Source: Crambe crambe
Taxonomy: Eukaryota; Porifera; Demospongiae; Poecilosclerida; Crambeidae
Direction of reading: 5' to 3'
NCBI GenBank assembly: GCA_963924555.1
Contig: OZ004594.1
Coordinates: 3,627,563-3,691,562, forward strand
Length of the DNA: 64,000 bases
In this document: in pieces, positions 14,575 to 24,132 of the stretch
Layout of the letters: every line of letters starts with the position of its first letter
Position numbering within the stretch: the stretch's first letter is position 1
The notes under the pieces: model-generated
The model's input: only the letters and a program-made list of their open reading frames with translations
What the model was told of the DNA's origin: nothing
Database searches by the model: none
Position numbers and translations under genes: made by a program

Positions 14575-15738
14575 CAAGTGTCAGTGTGCTGGTGCATGTC
14601 TGCATAGTTTGGATATTATCCTTAATATCTAACTCATGAGTATTTTAAGTCAGCAAACATGACAAGTACCTTAAGGTGGGTATTATTGGCGACCTGTTAA
14701 TTTAGCGAATTTAGCGAGTAGGCCTTTATTCGCTAATATAAGCACGCGCTAATAATAAAAATTTCGTATAATTAGAAGTAATATTGAACAAAACAGTAGG
14801 TTGTTCAATCTACAAAAACTAACTCTCCAATGATAGTTACTGACGCATTGTATTATTTGTGCCTTGAAGCAACTTCATACAAACTTACATTAAAAAATGT
14901 GATAGTACTTGAGAAAAGGGGTCTTATGGAGCAAAAATTCAAAACGGAGTTATTGGTATCATTCTAAAGCTCTTAATCTGGAGATTTACACGTTTTTAAA
15001 TCTAATTAATACTCCATTTTGTTCCTGAGTTGTACTTAATTGAATTTTACATCTCATGTACATTTTATATGTAGCTTGTAAACTTTACAAGCATTTAACA
15101 CCTTTTAATGTTTTGCGAAGTACTATCACAAAATTAATAGTTATTACACAAAGCTCAAAATAGCTAAAATTAATACCCGCCATTAAAACACTAAAATTAG
15201 TAGCCGCCAATAATACCCACCTTAAGGTATTGAATAAGTTACTAACGAGGTTGATATAGCTAGCTGCAGTGAAACCCCTCTTACTGATGATTGAGCAGCC
15301 ACCTTGCCTATGATGAGGTCCCGACTGCATCACTATTCAGTGTAGTACTTTGAAAAAAAAACAAAAAACCCTGAGATAGGGATACCTTCATCCCCCCTAT
15401 AGAGAGGTTCCTCTGTACTTGTGAGGTAAAGGAATTTCTAATGATGACCATTAGGTAAAGTACTAAATTGAACACTATAATTATGTTGTTGTTGTTGTTG
15501 TTGTTGTTTTTGTTGTTATTTTTTATGTGGTTGTTTGTGCAGGCATACACAGCCTGAGAAGAGAATCACGTTCCCGAATATCTGCACTTACCTGAAGTCT
15601 CCAAGCGAACAGCTTCTGAGTTGGAGCAGAAGTGACATGGATGTTTCACCAAGAGCCTCTGAACTTGGAGCTCCCCTGTCAGAAGCCAGAAAACTCTATA
15701 CTGACCTTCAATTCACTCACTCTGCCAGCTCAGTGTAG
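1571..15738 (+). CDS. R2: receptor tyrosine kinase, complete, about 957 aa
   Basis: Exons: 1571-1625, 1838-2491, 2562-2846, 3009-3667, 4156-4245, 4374-4451, 4763-4893, 7632-7845, 8746-8964, 10004-10096, 12417-12530, 14416-14501, 15543-15738; they sum to 2874 bases. Residues 1-18 are a signal peptide; 19-236 the ectodomain, closest to R1; then a Pro/Thr stalk and a membrane helix near 290-313, followed by [12 protein letters not shown] long Ser-rich juxtamembrane region has recurring S-x-P-Y-LES-type repeats. The kinase starts near 651: Gly loop [11 protein letters not shown], catalytic Lys681, HRD Asp780 with LAARN, and DFG Asp798. The activation loop has a single Tyr (ETVYFSQGG) where R6 and R9 have EYY. 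One exon (8746-8964) covers what is two exons in R6, R9 and R12, and its sub-domain X region is split where theirs is not. It should phosphorylate tyrosines at the plasma membrane; ligand unknown. Confidence 0.85.
5372..5431. repeat. (ATT)n and poly-T tract in R2 intron 7
   Basis: About ten ATT units run into T-rich sequence. It creates spurious open frames on both strands (Ile/Leu/Phe-rich one way, Asn-rich the other). Confidence 0.9.
6742..6985. repeat. Minisatellite of roughly 20-bp units in R2 intron 7
   Basis: Imperfect repeats built on GTGTCCTGATTAGAGAGG, alternating with GATTAGAAAA variants, about eleven units. No coding signal. The rest of this 2.7-kb intron (4894-7631) holds only simple repeats and short hairpins that I cannot assign. 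Confidence 0.8.
8584..8729. repeat. Direct tandem duplication of about 72 bp in R2 intron 8
   Basis: The segment beginning GAAAATGTTTTTACTGACAG and ending in TTATTATTTTTTATCAT appears twice in a row, just before the acceptor of the catalytic-loop exon. Confidence 0.8.
9500..9850. repeat. Minisatellite of about 58-bp units in R2 intron 9
   Basis: Units contain TTAGAGTTAGTGTCCTATTA, then TTTTAATGGTGACCTATTGG and GCTATCTTGAT. Four or five nearly identical units are followed by shorter decayed ones. Confidence 0.8.
10241..10331. repeat. Two-copy direct repeat in R2 intron 10
   Basis: CATGCTCTATACAAAATGTG followed by GTCAGGTCACACACACTT is repeated once, about 51 bases on, with small changes. Confidence 0.7.
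10767..10802. repeat. (CA)n microsatellite
   Basis: Eighteen CA dinucleotides inside R2 intron 10. Confidence 0.95.
11621..11709. repeat. (CT)n microsatellite
   Basis: A CT tract of about 85 bases, broken twice, in R2 intron 10. It opens all frames on both strands and so gives spurious Ser/Leu or Arg/Glu frames. Confidence 0.95.
13462..13499. repeat. Hairpin, GCCTCGT/CCAGG family
   Basis: CCAGGCCCTC pairs with GAGGGCCTGG across an 18-base loop, preceded by TAGCCTCGTCCC. The same TAGCCT-CGT/CCCAGG motif heads hairpins at 49888-49932 and 51312-51352, so this is probably one small dispersed element family. Confidence 0.6.
14049..14237. repeat. Inverted repeat with about 30-bp arms in R2 intron 11
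   Basis: The left arm ATAGATTGTATAGACTACGT (from 14055) is complementary to ACGTAGTCTATACAATCTAT (ending near 14228), with roughly 120 bases between. It looks like a degraded non-autonomous DNA element. The nearby reverse-strand open frame is not supported as a gene. Confidence 0.6.
14528..14571. repeat. (GT)n microsatellite
   Basis: Twenty-two GT units beginning about 25 bases after the donor at 14502 in R2 intron 12. A GTT tract (15485-15512) lies before the acceptor of the last exon. Confidence 0.9.
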
Positions 15739-15877
15739 AAATAATTTCTTAAAAAACAACATACAGCAACGTAGTTTCACTTATTGTGTGTGCATAGTTC
15801 TACATGTACTACAGTATCAGCTCTGTGTGGGTGGTGTGTTCGTATCAGTACAGTATTATATATAGCACCTCATGGAC

Positions 15878-15930
15878 GAGCATGCGCAGTGGTCGCGTGG
15901 GCGTAGCTCATTTGTCTGGATGGGCGGGGC
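15878..15930. promoter_or_regulatory. NRF-1-like site plus GC box upstream of R3
   Basis: GAGCATGCGCAGTGG (15878-15892) is followed by GTGGGCGTAGCTC and TGGGCGGGGC (15921-15930), 50-100 bases before the R3 start. The order palindrome, then G-rich box, then start codon matches other genes in the array. Confidence 0.55.
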
Positions 15931-15979
15931 TAAACTCCAGATCACACTACACTGTAAAACTGCACTAGAAGGCGAGACA

Positions 15980-17799
15980 ATGCACGCAATTGAATGGACC
16001 TGGATGTCTTTCACGATTCTGCTATTTCTACTTCAGATTTTGATGGATAATGGATCAGGTAGGCATGAGAGCTATTTATTTAGTTTCAACTATAGGACTA
16101 TTAGAGACATGATAATCATTGATATCATGATCAATGTTATATAGCTCAGGACTGTCTGCAACCTGCAGACTCTGGAGAACGTCAAATCCCATTTAGGGAT
16201 ATTGGCGATAATCCTCCTCGGCTTCCAAGTGGGACCCAAGCCATCATCACTACCTATCGATTCACGGACTGCTGTGGAAGGATCACAGCTTGGCAGACCT
16301 ATCTTCATCCTGGAACTTTAGATCTTCAAGACAGAGTTTATAACGTCACCTTCCAAGTGTGGAGACCATCACCAACAGTGAACACTGATGGATGCTATGG
16401 TCTGGTGGGAGAAAACATATTTACCAGCATTCAGCTTCAAAACACTGATGGTCTGGTTAGTGAGACTCCTGAACCAACTAACATGATTGCTTTCCAGCAT
16501 GGAGATGTAGTGGGATACTTCACTTCCAGCAACAGAGTGCCCCAAGATAGAAACGGTGAAGGAGTACAACTCGATAGTAGCTTCAGAGATGAGGTGGTGT
16601 GGTATCACACCAGTACTGGTCTTGATCGCATCATGGGTAGAGGGGACCCAGCTGTGTGTCCATTCCCAGTAGGATCACAACCGAATAGGATACTGAGGTC
16701 CTCCACCAATGCAGCTCCAATGCTTTCCATTGACTTGTGTGAGTGTCATGAAGTTTTTGTGCCAGGGCCGTAGACTTTATAGCTATAGTTCTGAAAAATA
16801 TAGCTAATGGTTCATTCATAGCTAGCTAAAAGTATGAAATGTTTACCACGAAAATTTCATGCTATAATAATCTATATGGTAATACCATAACAGACAATGG
16901 TACATAACTAGTTCCTATCACAAGACATTAATGTTTCAAGTGATAGTATAGCTAGCTATTCATTCACTCAATACTCATCTGAGTCCCTTTTTCTTTCACT
17001 TATAGCTACTTTTAGTCCATGTCCTCCAATTGTATCACGTACCCCATCTCCTCCTCCTCCAATGGTATCGCGCACCCCATCTCCTCATCCAATGGTATCG
17101 CGTACCCCATCTCCTCCTGCTCCAATGGTATCGCGTACCCCATCTCCTCCTCCAATGGTATCGCGTACTCCATCTCCTCCTCCAATGATATCACATACCC
17201 CTCCCCTGTTAACATCGAATACTCCTGTGGCTGTAGGAGGTGATAGCGATTTGATTTGTAGGACGATCATTGGCAGCATTGTGGGAGTGGTGGGATTTGT
17301 CATTCTGATTGTGTCCATCATTTTACTGACCTTCTCTGTAGTCTTCATCAGAAAGAAAGCCAAAAAGAAGTTGAGTACAACTTTGGGTAACAACTATGAC
17401 CTACTCAGTGTGAACCAATCCTACATCCCAGCTGCTCGTATCATAGTCACACCGGTACCCAGTGATGGCAGTGAGTCTCTAGATACATTTTCAGTTCTTC
17501 CAACTACTAGTCAAGAAAGTAGCACGGACAATATTGATCAGTCATATGCCTCAACTTGTGTCAAGAAAAATAGTTCTAAACTGAAGATAGACAATGATAA
17601 CTCCATCCCATTAACTTTGAATGAATCGTATGCTGCAAATGTTACTCTAAGCACCAATCAGGCATACGGTTCCATGAGTGTGGAGAAGCAACAGTCTCCA
17701 TATTATGCTACACCAAGTCGAAGCATCACAGAAACAAAATGGGATGGCTCCAAAGACAAGAGATCTGAACTAGAGACATCTTATCATAAATATTATTGA
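15980..17799 (+). CDS. R3: kinase-less single-pass receptor, about 488 aa
   Basis: Exons 15980-16058, 16145-16738 and 17006-17799 sum to 1467 bases with phase-1 junctions. Residues 1-26 form a signal peptide. The ectodomain exon (27-224) has the array's markers: [51 protein letters not shown] and a final Cys. The stalk is a coding repeat of MVSRTPSPP (five units). A membrane helix spans about 311-338 (GIn order IIGSIVGVVGFVILIVSI), then RKKAKKK. The roughly 150-residue tail carries NQSY, DQSY, NESY and NQAY, all N/D-x-x-Y motifs of the kind PTB domains can bind. No kinase exons follow before R4. First member of the R3-R12 ectodomain subfamily; its first variable loop (PGTLDLQDRVY) is unlike the others. 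Confidence 0.85.
17041..17200. repeat. Coding 27-30-bp tandem repeat in R3 stalk
   Basis: Five units of about 27-30 bases centred on ATGGTATCGCGTACCCCATC encode MVSRTPSPP. The alternative frame of the repeat is also open, and so is the reverse strand, which explains overlapping spurious frames. Confidence 0.9.
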
Positions 17800-19190
17800 A
17801 GTATATGTACTAGCTGTGATTAGCAATAATTACCATACATATTTAAAAATATATATATATAAAAACAGCTAAATATGACATTGTTGCTATAGTACCCAAG
17901 CATTCACTGCATTGTATATACTAATGTGGCCATGCACATACGTAGTATAATCAAAACTACTGGCTTTTTATGGAAATTTCCACAGAGCTCCATCAAATTG
18001 CATTGCACATGCATTAACCTTTTCCCTATATATGGTAGACCTATTGATCTCAACCACAGCTCTTCCATCCAACCTGTATATACTATCACTGAAATAACTA
18101 CGACCCTCATGTGAACTCCCTCATATCACACACCCAGTAAAATTGTCTCAGATGTCACCACACACCTCACTCTTCATGTGTGCATCATGTCATCACATTA
18201 ATATTCCACTCACCAGCTCCTTCCCTTATAATCACTACCCTTAACTGCCTCATGTCATGCACCTAGGCTAAAACTCCTCCCAGATGATGCCGCCACCACA
18301 CCTTCTTGATCTCAGTTGCATGCATGCATTCATATTTCATTACAACATCAACAATTCTATTCATTCAGCATTTAAGGTGGTGACTATAATAATAGATGAC
18401 TATAATAATAGAACAGTTGTAGCTAGTCTCCAAAGCAAGGAATCTTGCACAGTGACGTTCCAAAACGCACAGGACTAACCGATGCACAACAGTAGCAACG
18501 CTGCTAAAATCCGTTTGAGAGCGATATTTATACTTGTTGCTCTCTGGTAGCCTTAGGGAGCCCTTTGGGCCTGCACTGCAAGCTGGGCAAGTGTTGGAGT
18601 CACAACAGTGCTTGAATAGTACGTCCCACACACCTAACGCTCGCTCCCTTGCTGGAGCCTTTATAATGCATAGGCCAGCTTTGCTGGCCTATAGACCTAT
18701 AGCCCTAGATAGCGTCCGGCTGGACATATATAGGCACAGGCGGATTTTGCCAGCATAAGGTACGTCATGGCAAAGGGCATAATATGGCATAATTGGGCAA
18801 TTTTTCTGGCATTACAACCCACCATAACTAGGTCTACTCTTTCCATTCAGCAGTGAATCACAGAATCAGCACTAGTAGTTGGCTAGTTGCACATGCATGT
18901 GAATGTGATGTCTAGGTGTTGCATCAGCAATTCAGCATGGGTGTATCAGAAAGAATTTTTTTCACTGCTAGTGGAAAGAGACAAAATAATTCCCTCAAAG
19001 AGTATGTAGAATCTTGTAAAATTAATGTTGCAATAATGACCATTGATGTGTTTTGTGTTGGCATATTTGGGCATAATATTGGACAAAAATAGTGGCAGTG
19101 CTAAAAAGCATAATAGGGAGGGAAATTGGCTGTGCCTAGACGCGCGCATATAGCCAATTCGTCTTGTTAATTAGAATTAGATAAGCGCCA
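17800..19190. other. Intergenic region R3-R4, no gene seen
   Basis: About 1.4 kb without a supported exon. It holds a TA-rich stretch near 17850, a small palindrome AGGCCAGCTTTGCTGGCCT (about 18671-18689), a short duplicated GACTATAATAATAGA motif near 18380-18412, and two related GGGCATAATAT stretches near 18776 and 19069. The short open frames here share nothing with neighbours. Confidence 0.6.
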
Positions 19191-19191
19191 G

Positions 19192-19234
19192 TTGCGCATG
19201 CGTAATGCATAGACTAATGGGTGGAGCTCAAAAA
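19192..19234. promoter_or_regulatory. Array promoter module upstream of R4
   Basis: TTGCGCATGCGTAA (19192-19205) then GGGTGGAGCTCAAAAA (19219-19234), about 30 bases before the start codon. The pair recurs before R6, R7, R8 and R9. The palindrome resembles an NRF-1 site. Confidence 0.6.
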
Positions 19235-19263
19235 TTGGTTTTTTTCTTTTTTTCTTAATGGAA

Positions 19264-21382
19264 ATGGTCAGTGGCAGAGAAAAATCCTGGAGCGGCTCAC
19301 TGTTATTCTTACTTATGCTGCAGCTGCTGATTCTGAATGATGGACTAGGTAAGTTACACACTAGCTAAAGTTTAATAATTAAAGCTAACTGACACATTAA
19401 TGTCTAGCACAAGACTGCTTGAGGGCAGCAGATTCTGATAGGAGACAGATTCCTTTTAGGGATGACAATGGATCCCCTCGTCTTCCGAGTGGGACCCAAG
19501 CCATCATCACCAGCTACAAGTTCCATTGTTGTGGGTTCATCCATGAATGGCAGACCTATGTCCAGCCTGGAGGTACGAATCATCGTAATGGAGTCTATGA
19601 CATCACATTCCAAGTGTGGAGACCATCACCAACAGTGAACTCTGATGGATGCTATGGTCTGGTAGGAGAGAATGTATTCACCAGGATTACACTAGGTGGT
19701 GGAGGTCTAGTTAGTGAGACTCCTGAACCAACCAATAGAATCACTGTCCAGCCTGGAGATGTGGTGGGATACTTCACCTTTAGTCGCAGAAACCAAAATG
19801 AAGGAATACAACTTGATACAAGCTTCAGTGATGAGGTTGTGTGGTATCACACCAGCACTGATCCCATCATGGGTAGAGGAGACCCAGCTGTGTGTCCATT
19901 CCCAGTAGGATCACAATCTGATAGGATACTGAGGTCTTCCACCAATGCAGGTCCAGTCTTTTCTGTGGGTGTATGTAAGTATTATCAAATACCTAAATAA
20001 GGCTGAGCAAACTAAACATCATCTCCCTCATCCAGCAAGATTTGATATTAGACATTTCAGATAAATTTTGCCCTTAAACTAAGTATAATTATTTCACATT
20101 TCCTCTCTCATGGAAATCTGCAGGTTTGATGCAAATGTGGCCTAAACAATGTGCTTGCTTATTCTGTAGCATTTTCTTCATGTCCACCAACACCAATGTC
20201 TCCTACACCTCGTCCATCACCTGTTCCTCCAATAACACCTCCCCCAACTGCGAGCAGCTCATCACTCTCAGCTCCCATTGCCACCCCAGACTCTCCTACA
20301 CTTCATCCACCACTTGTTCTTCCAGCTCCAACTCCCACTCACACCTTCACAGACTCCTCCATTAATCATGGGCTGATAACTGACCAATCCACTATGAGCA
20401 TTACAGTGGTATCATCCAGGCCGAGAGATGCTACAGGTGTGATAGTTGGTGTGATTGTGGTGGTAATCCTTCTGATCACCATTGCCGTGATTTCCGTTGT
20501 AATTGTGCTGAAGAGGAAATCAATGATGAAGGGTTTGCATCAGCTGTATAACAACGTCACTGAATTCTTCAATCCCTACAATGATCATGGTGAGGTACCA
20601 ATAGGGATTAGCTGGTACGTATATAGAGACTGGCACATTTTGACATCATAGTTACGTAGGTCTATCAAAAGCGGGAAGCAATAATAGCATGAAAAAGTGA
20701 ACTCCATGGTGAATGTAACCTGACCAAAGCTGATTGTGATTATAGCATGTCTGCTAGCAGGTAGCATTAGCGAATGAATAATAGTTAAATGGGTAACGTA
20801 CGGTCTACAAAAAAAAGATAATAAAGCTGGAATTATTAAGAATAGAATACTAGGGAAGCAAAAAAAACAACAAAAAAACATGATGTGCCAGTCCATAACC
20901 CCAGGCCCACAGAATTACTGTCACACCACAAACAATTGGGCCTGGGTTTGAGGTTAGGGCTGTAGTTGTTTCTTGTCTGATGATGATGCTGGAGTGATTT
21001 TATTTTGTCCATTTTATATCATGTAGCATCATCAGCTCCAAGGATGAAGAAGAACGAAGAAAAAACAAGATCGAAAGTAGTGACACAGATGCATCCAGGG
21101 GTCACTACAACTTCACCACCTTCAGCTATAAATCCTAGATCCTATGCCTTCATTGACAATACTTCTAGTTCTGTGGAGGGTAGCAGCTCTGAACCGTTTA
21201 TTCAGCTTACTGTGAATGAAGCTTACACCACGGCTATTGTTTTGAATGACAATCTGGCCTACGGAGCTAAGAAAAGGCACCAAATTAATGATGCAGTCAA
21301 TCTTCCTGTTGAAATTGATCTAGAAACAGGTTCTTCTCAAGACGAACAATCAGATGAAATGACATATGATTATATATATTAA
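19264..21382 (+). CDS. R4: kinase-less receptor, RTK-like head with tail-type end, about 475 aa
   Basis: Exons 19264-19348, 19408-19974, 20170-20589 and 21027-21382 sum to 1428 bases. Signal peptide 1-28; ectodomain about 29-217 with [40 protein letters not shown] and VCPFPVGSQ. The stalk is Pro/Ser-rich, then a membrane helix (GVIVGVIVVVILLITIAVI) and [21 protein letters not shown]. Up to here, and for about 20 residues of the last exon ([11 protein letters not shown]), it matches the RTKs R6 and R9. It then switches to a tail-type end with NEAYTTAIVLNDNLAYG and a TYDYIY terminus. No kinase follows. The switch suggests an ancestral RTK that lost its kinase by recombination with a tail-type gene. 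Confidence 0.84.
20894..20948. repeat. Hairpin in R4 intron 3
   Basis: AACCCCAGGCCCA pairs with TGGGCCTGGGTTT. A related stretch sits in the same intron of R6 (25494-25552) and another hairpin in that of R9 (44369-44450), so the insertion predates those duplications or is recurrent. Confidence 0.6.
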
Positions 21383-21647
21383 TAATAATAATAATATGTA
21401 GTAGCCTCTATGTAATTCTAATCACTTTGCTAAGTAGCTAGACTAGATCTGTGCTACTGGTAGCTATAAAAATCTAACAACAACTTTGTCCTAATAAGAT
21501 GTCAGTACACTTCACTGCAAAAGGGAACAACCCATTTTAGGTTACCTGATCAGTTCCATGTTTAGGTTCTCTGAGAGCTAACATTTGTAACCATTAATGG
21601 TTATTTGCCATACAGCAAAAAAATGGTTCACGTGGCCATAGGTAGGT

Positions 21648-21664
21648 GGGGGTGGAGCTCAAAT
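21648..21664. promoter_or_regulatory. Partial promoter module upstream of R5
   Basis: GGGGGTGGAGCTCAAA lies about 65 bases before the start codon. The NRF-1-like palindrome seen before the other genes is missing here (CACGTGGCC stands in its place). Confidence 0.45.
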
Positions 21665-21726
21665 TATTATTGCTCTACGCTGAAGTAGCCAGCTAGTTAG
21701 CTAGAGAGCTCTTTTTTGTAAAGGAA

Positions 21727-23611
21727 ATGGCTAATAAAAGAGAAAACTTCTGGAGCGGCTCGTTGTTACTCTTATTTATGCAGCAGCTTCTAATTCTGAA
21801 TGATGGACTAGGTAAGCTACACACTAATAGCTAAAGTTTAATGTCAAATTGCTGACACATTATGATATCTAGCTCAAGACTGCCTGCGGCCAGCAGATTC
21901 TAGAGGGAGACAGATTCCATTTAGAGATGACAACAGGTCCCCTCGTCTTCCAAGTGGGTCCCAAGCCATCATCACCAGCTACAAGTTCCATTGTTGTGGG
22001 TTGATCCATGAATGGCAGACCTATGTCCAGCCTGGAGGTAAGAATCATGATGATGGAGTCTATGACATCACATTCCAAGTGTGGAGACCATCACCAACAG
22101 TGAACTCTGATGGATGCTATGGTCTGGTAGGAGAGAATGTATTCACCAGGATTACACTAGGTGATGGAGGTCTAGTTAGTGAGACTCCTGAACCAACCAA
22201 TAGAATCACTGTCCAGCCTGGAGATGTGGTGGGATACTTCACCTTTAGTCGCAGAAACCAAAATGAAGGAATACAACTTGATACAAGCTTCAGTGATGAG
22301 GTTGTGTGGTATCACACCAGCACTGATCCCATCATGGGTAGAGGAGACCCAGCTGTGTGTCCATTCCCAGTAGGATCTCAATCTGATAGGTTATTGAGGT
22401 CTCCCACCAATGCAGGTCCAGTCCTTTCTGTGGGTGTATGTAAGTAAATATCTAGCTATGTCAAAGAATGGAAGATTATTCATGTCCATTTTTTAGTAGT
22501 TAGTACATACTGTCCACCAGTGATGTCACGGAGCTCATCCTCTCTGACAACTACTTCACAACTTCCCCAAAGGACAAGTACTTTGCAACCTCCCCAAAGG
22601 ACGAGTATCTCACAACCTCTGCAAAGGACGAGTACTTCACAACCTCCTCAAAGGACGACTTCACAACCTCCTCGAAAGATGAGTACAACACAACCTCCTC
22701 AAAGGACAAGTACTTCACAGCCTCCCAAAATGATAAGTACCTCACAACCTCCGCAAAGGACAAGTACTTCACAACCTCCGAGTACTTCACAACCTCCTCA
22801 AAGGATAAGTACTTCACAACCTCCCCAAAGGACAAGTACATCACAACATCCTCAAAAGACAAGTATTCCACAACCAGCAAATACTTCACCTACTCCACTA
22901 ACAACAAAGAGTACAAGAATACCTCTTCCATCTCTTCAATTTACGGTTCCAAGTAGCTCATTGACTCCGGTTTCATTGCCTTCCCTTGTAATCCCACACT
23001 CCACCAATGCCACAACATATCAACTCGTAACTGCAGTCAGGGGTGACATCAATTCAACTGAATCAACTCGCACATCGAGAGCTGTAGGTAGCATCATGGC
23101 AGTGTTGGTAGTACTCATCCTAATCGCAATGATAATTATAACAACTATTTCTATAATTTTGGTGAGAAAAAAAGCCATTGCTTCAAAAAATAATGCTTCT
23201 GGTATTTTGACTGAGGAGTATGAGATGCTTAGTGTGAACCAATCGTATGTCCCTAGTATCCCTCGCATTGTACTCACTGCAGCTTCCAATGAGTCACATG
23301 ATATGTTCACATCTCCAGCTACCAATCCTGGACCAGATCACAGCTCAAATTGCATGGAAGATCGATCCCGATCCATTGCCCTCAATGACATGGATACTTC
23401 TACTTCCGAAGAGAGTAGCAGCTCCAAACCGTTTATTCCGCTTACTATGAACAATGCTTATGCCACATCTATTGTTCTGAGTGAGAATCAGGCCTATGAG
23501 AAGCAGGCCTATGATTCCATGGAGCAGCCTCCATATGAGGCAGTCAATTTCTCTGCGGAAATTGATCCAGAAACAGGTTCTTCTCAAGACAGACAAGCAG
23601 ATGAAATATAG
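21727..23611 (+). CDS. R5: kinase-less receptor with long repeat stalk, about 588 aa
   Basis: Exons 21727-21811, 21873-22439 and 22497-23611 sum to 1767 bases. Signal peptide 1-28; ectodomain to about 217, the same loop set as R4 (SRRNQNEG, TSTDPIMG) but NHDDG rather than NHRNG in loop 1. The last exon encodes LVSTYCPP, a stalk of about fourteen TSTSQPPQR-type repeats, a membrane helix (AVGSIMAVLVVLILIAMIII) followed by RKK, and a tail with VNQSY, NNAY, NQAY, KQAY and PPYEAV tyrosines. The end is QDRQADEI. The 3' half and following 400 bases are almost identical to R7. The stalk repeats give a long reverse-strand open frame that is a shadow. Confidence 0.86.
22547..22878. repeat. Coding minisatellite in R5 stalk
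   Basis: Units of about 24-27 bases (ACTTCACAACCTCCTCAAAG and variants) encode TSTSQPPQR. Some units are shortened in frame (TTSQPPRK), as expected for replication slippage. It has a near-identical partner in R7 at 31232-31563. Confidence 0.9.
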
Positions 23612-24056
23612 TGTGTATTAATATACAGTGAGTAAACTCAATTAATATTAAGTGTCCATGCAACCAGTTTACTGTAATAATGATATGCAATCCATTGATG
23701 ATGCCTGGCAGATGCAGCATAGCTAACTTTAGCTTGATTCTGAGTAGGAATTATGATGGCTAAATACTTAAAGTAAGTACTACTTTTTTGGCATACCATA
23801 GACTATATATAGAAATTTAACACAACTTTGTGCTATTAGCTAAATACTTGACAGTACAATTAACGTACATGTAGGTATAGCTAGTTACTTCACTGCAAAA
23901 ATAGACAACCTTACCCATTTTAGGTTATCTGAGTTCCATATTTAGTTTCTGAGAACTAACATTTGTAACTCAGACAACTAAAAAGGGCTGTTTCTACAAA
24001 GTATAGTTTTTACGGTAAATTCTACGTTCATGGGTTCTATTATGGGAACGCGCCGA
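23612..24056. other. Intergenic R5-R6, duplicated after R7
   Basis: No gene. The first 415 bases match 32297-32727 downstream of R7 almost base for base. Here they run straight into the R6 promoter, which gives the empty-site reference for the insertion after R7. Confidence 0.75.
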
Positions 24057-24112
24057 TTGCGCATGCGTAATAGCTAGTAGATGGTTACGGGTGGCGCCCA
24101 AAAATGTTTTGT
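24057..24112. promoter_or_regulatory. Array promoter module upstream of R6
   Basis: TTGCGCATGCGTAA (24057-24070) followed by GGGTGGCGCCCAAAAATG. The R8 module at 37060 is nearly identical. The G-rich half reads GGCGCCC rather than GGAGCTC in these two genes. Confidence 0.6.
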
Positions 24113-24132
24113 TTTTTTTCTTGTAACGGAAA

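Noticed and set aside
18365-18758. Overlapping small frames on both strands between R3 and R4
   Set aside because: No similarity to neighbours, no splice pattern and no domain motif.
22551-22889. 112-residue reverse-strand frame with SFEEVVKYL repeats (also at 31236-31574)
   Set aside because: Mirror of the coding stalk repeat of R5 and R7; no start context and no separate support.
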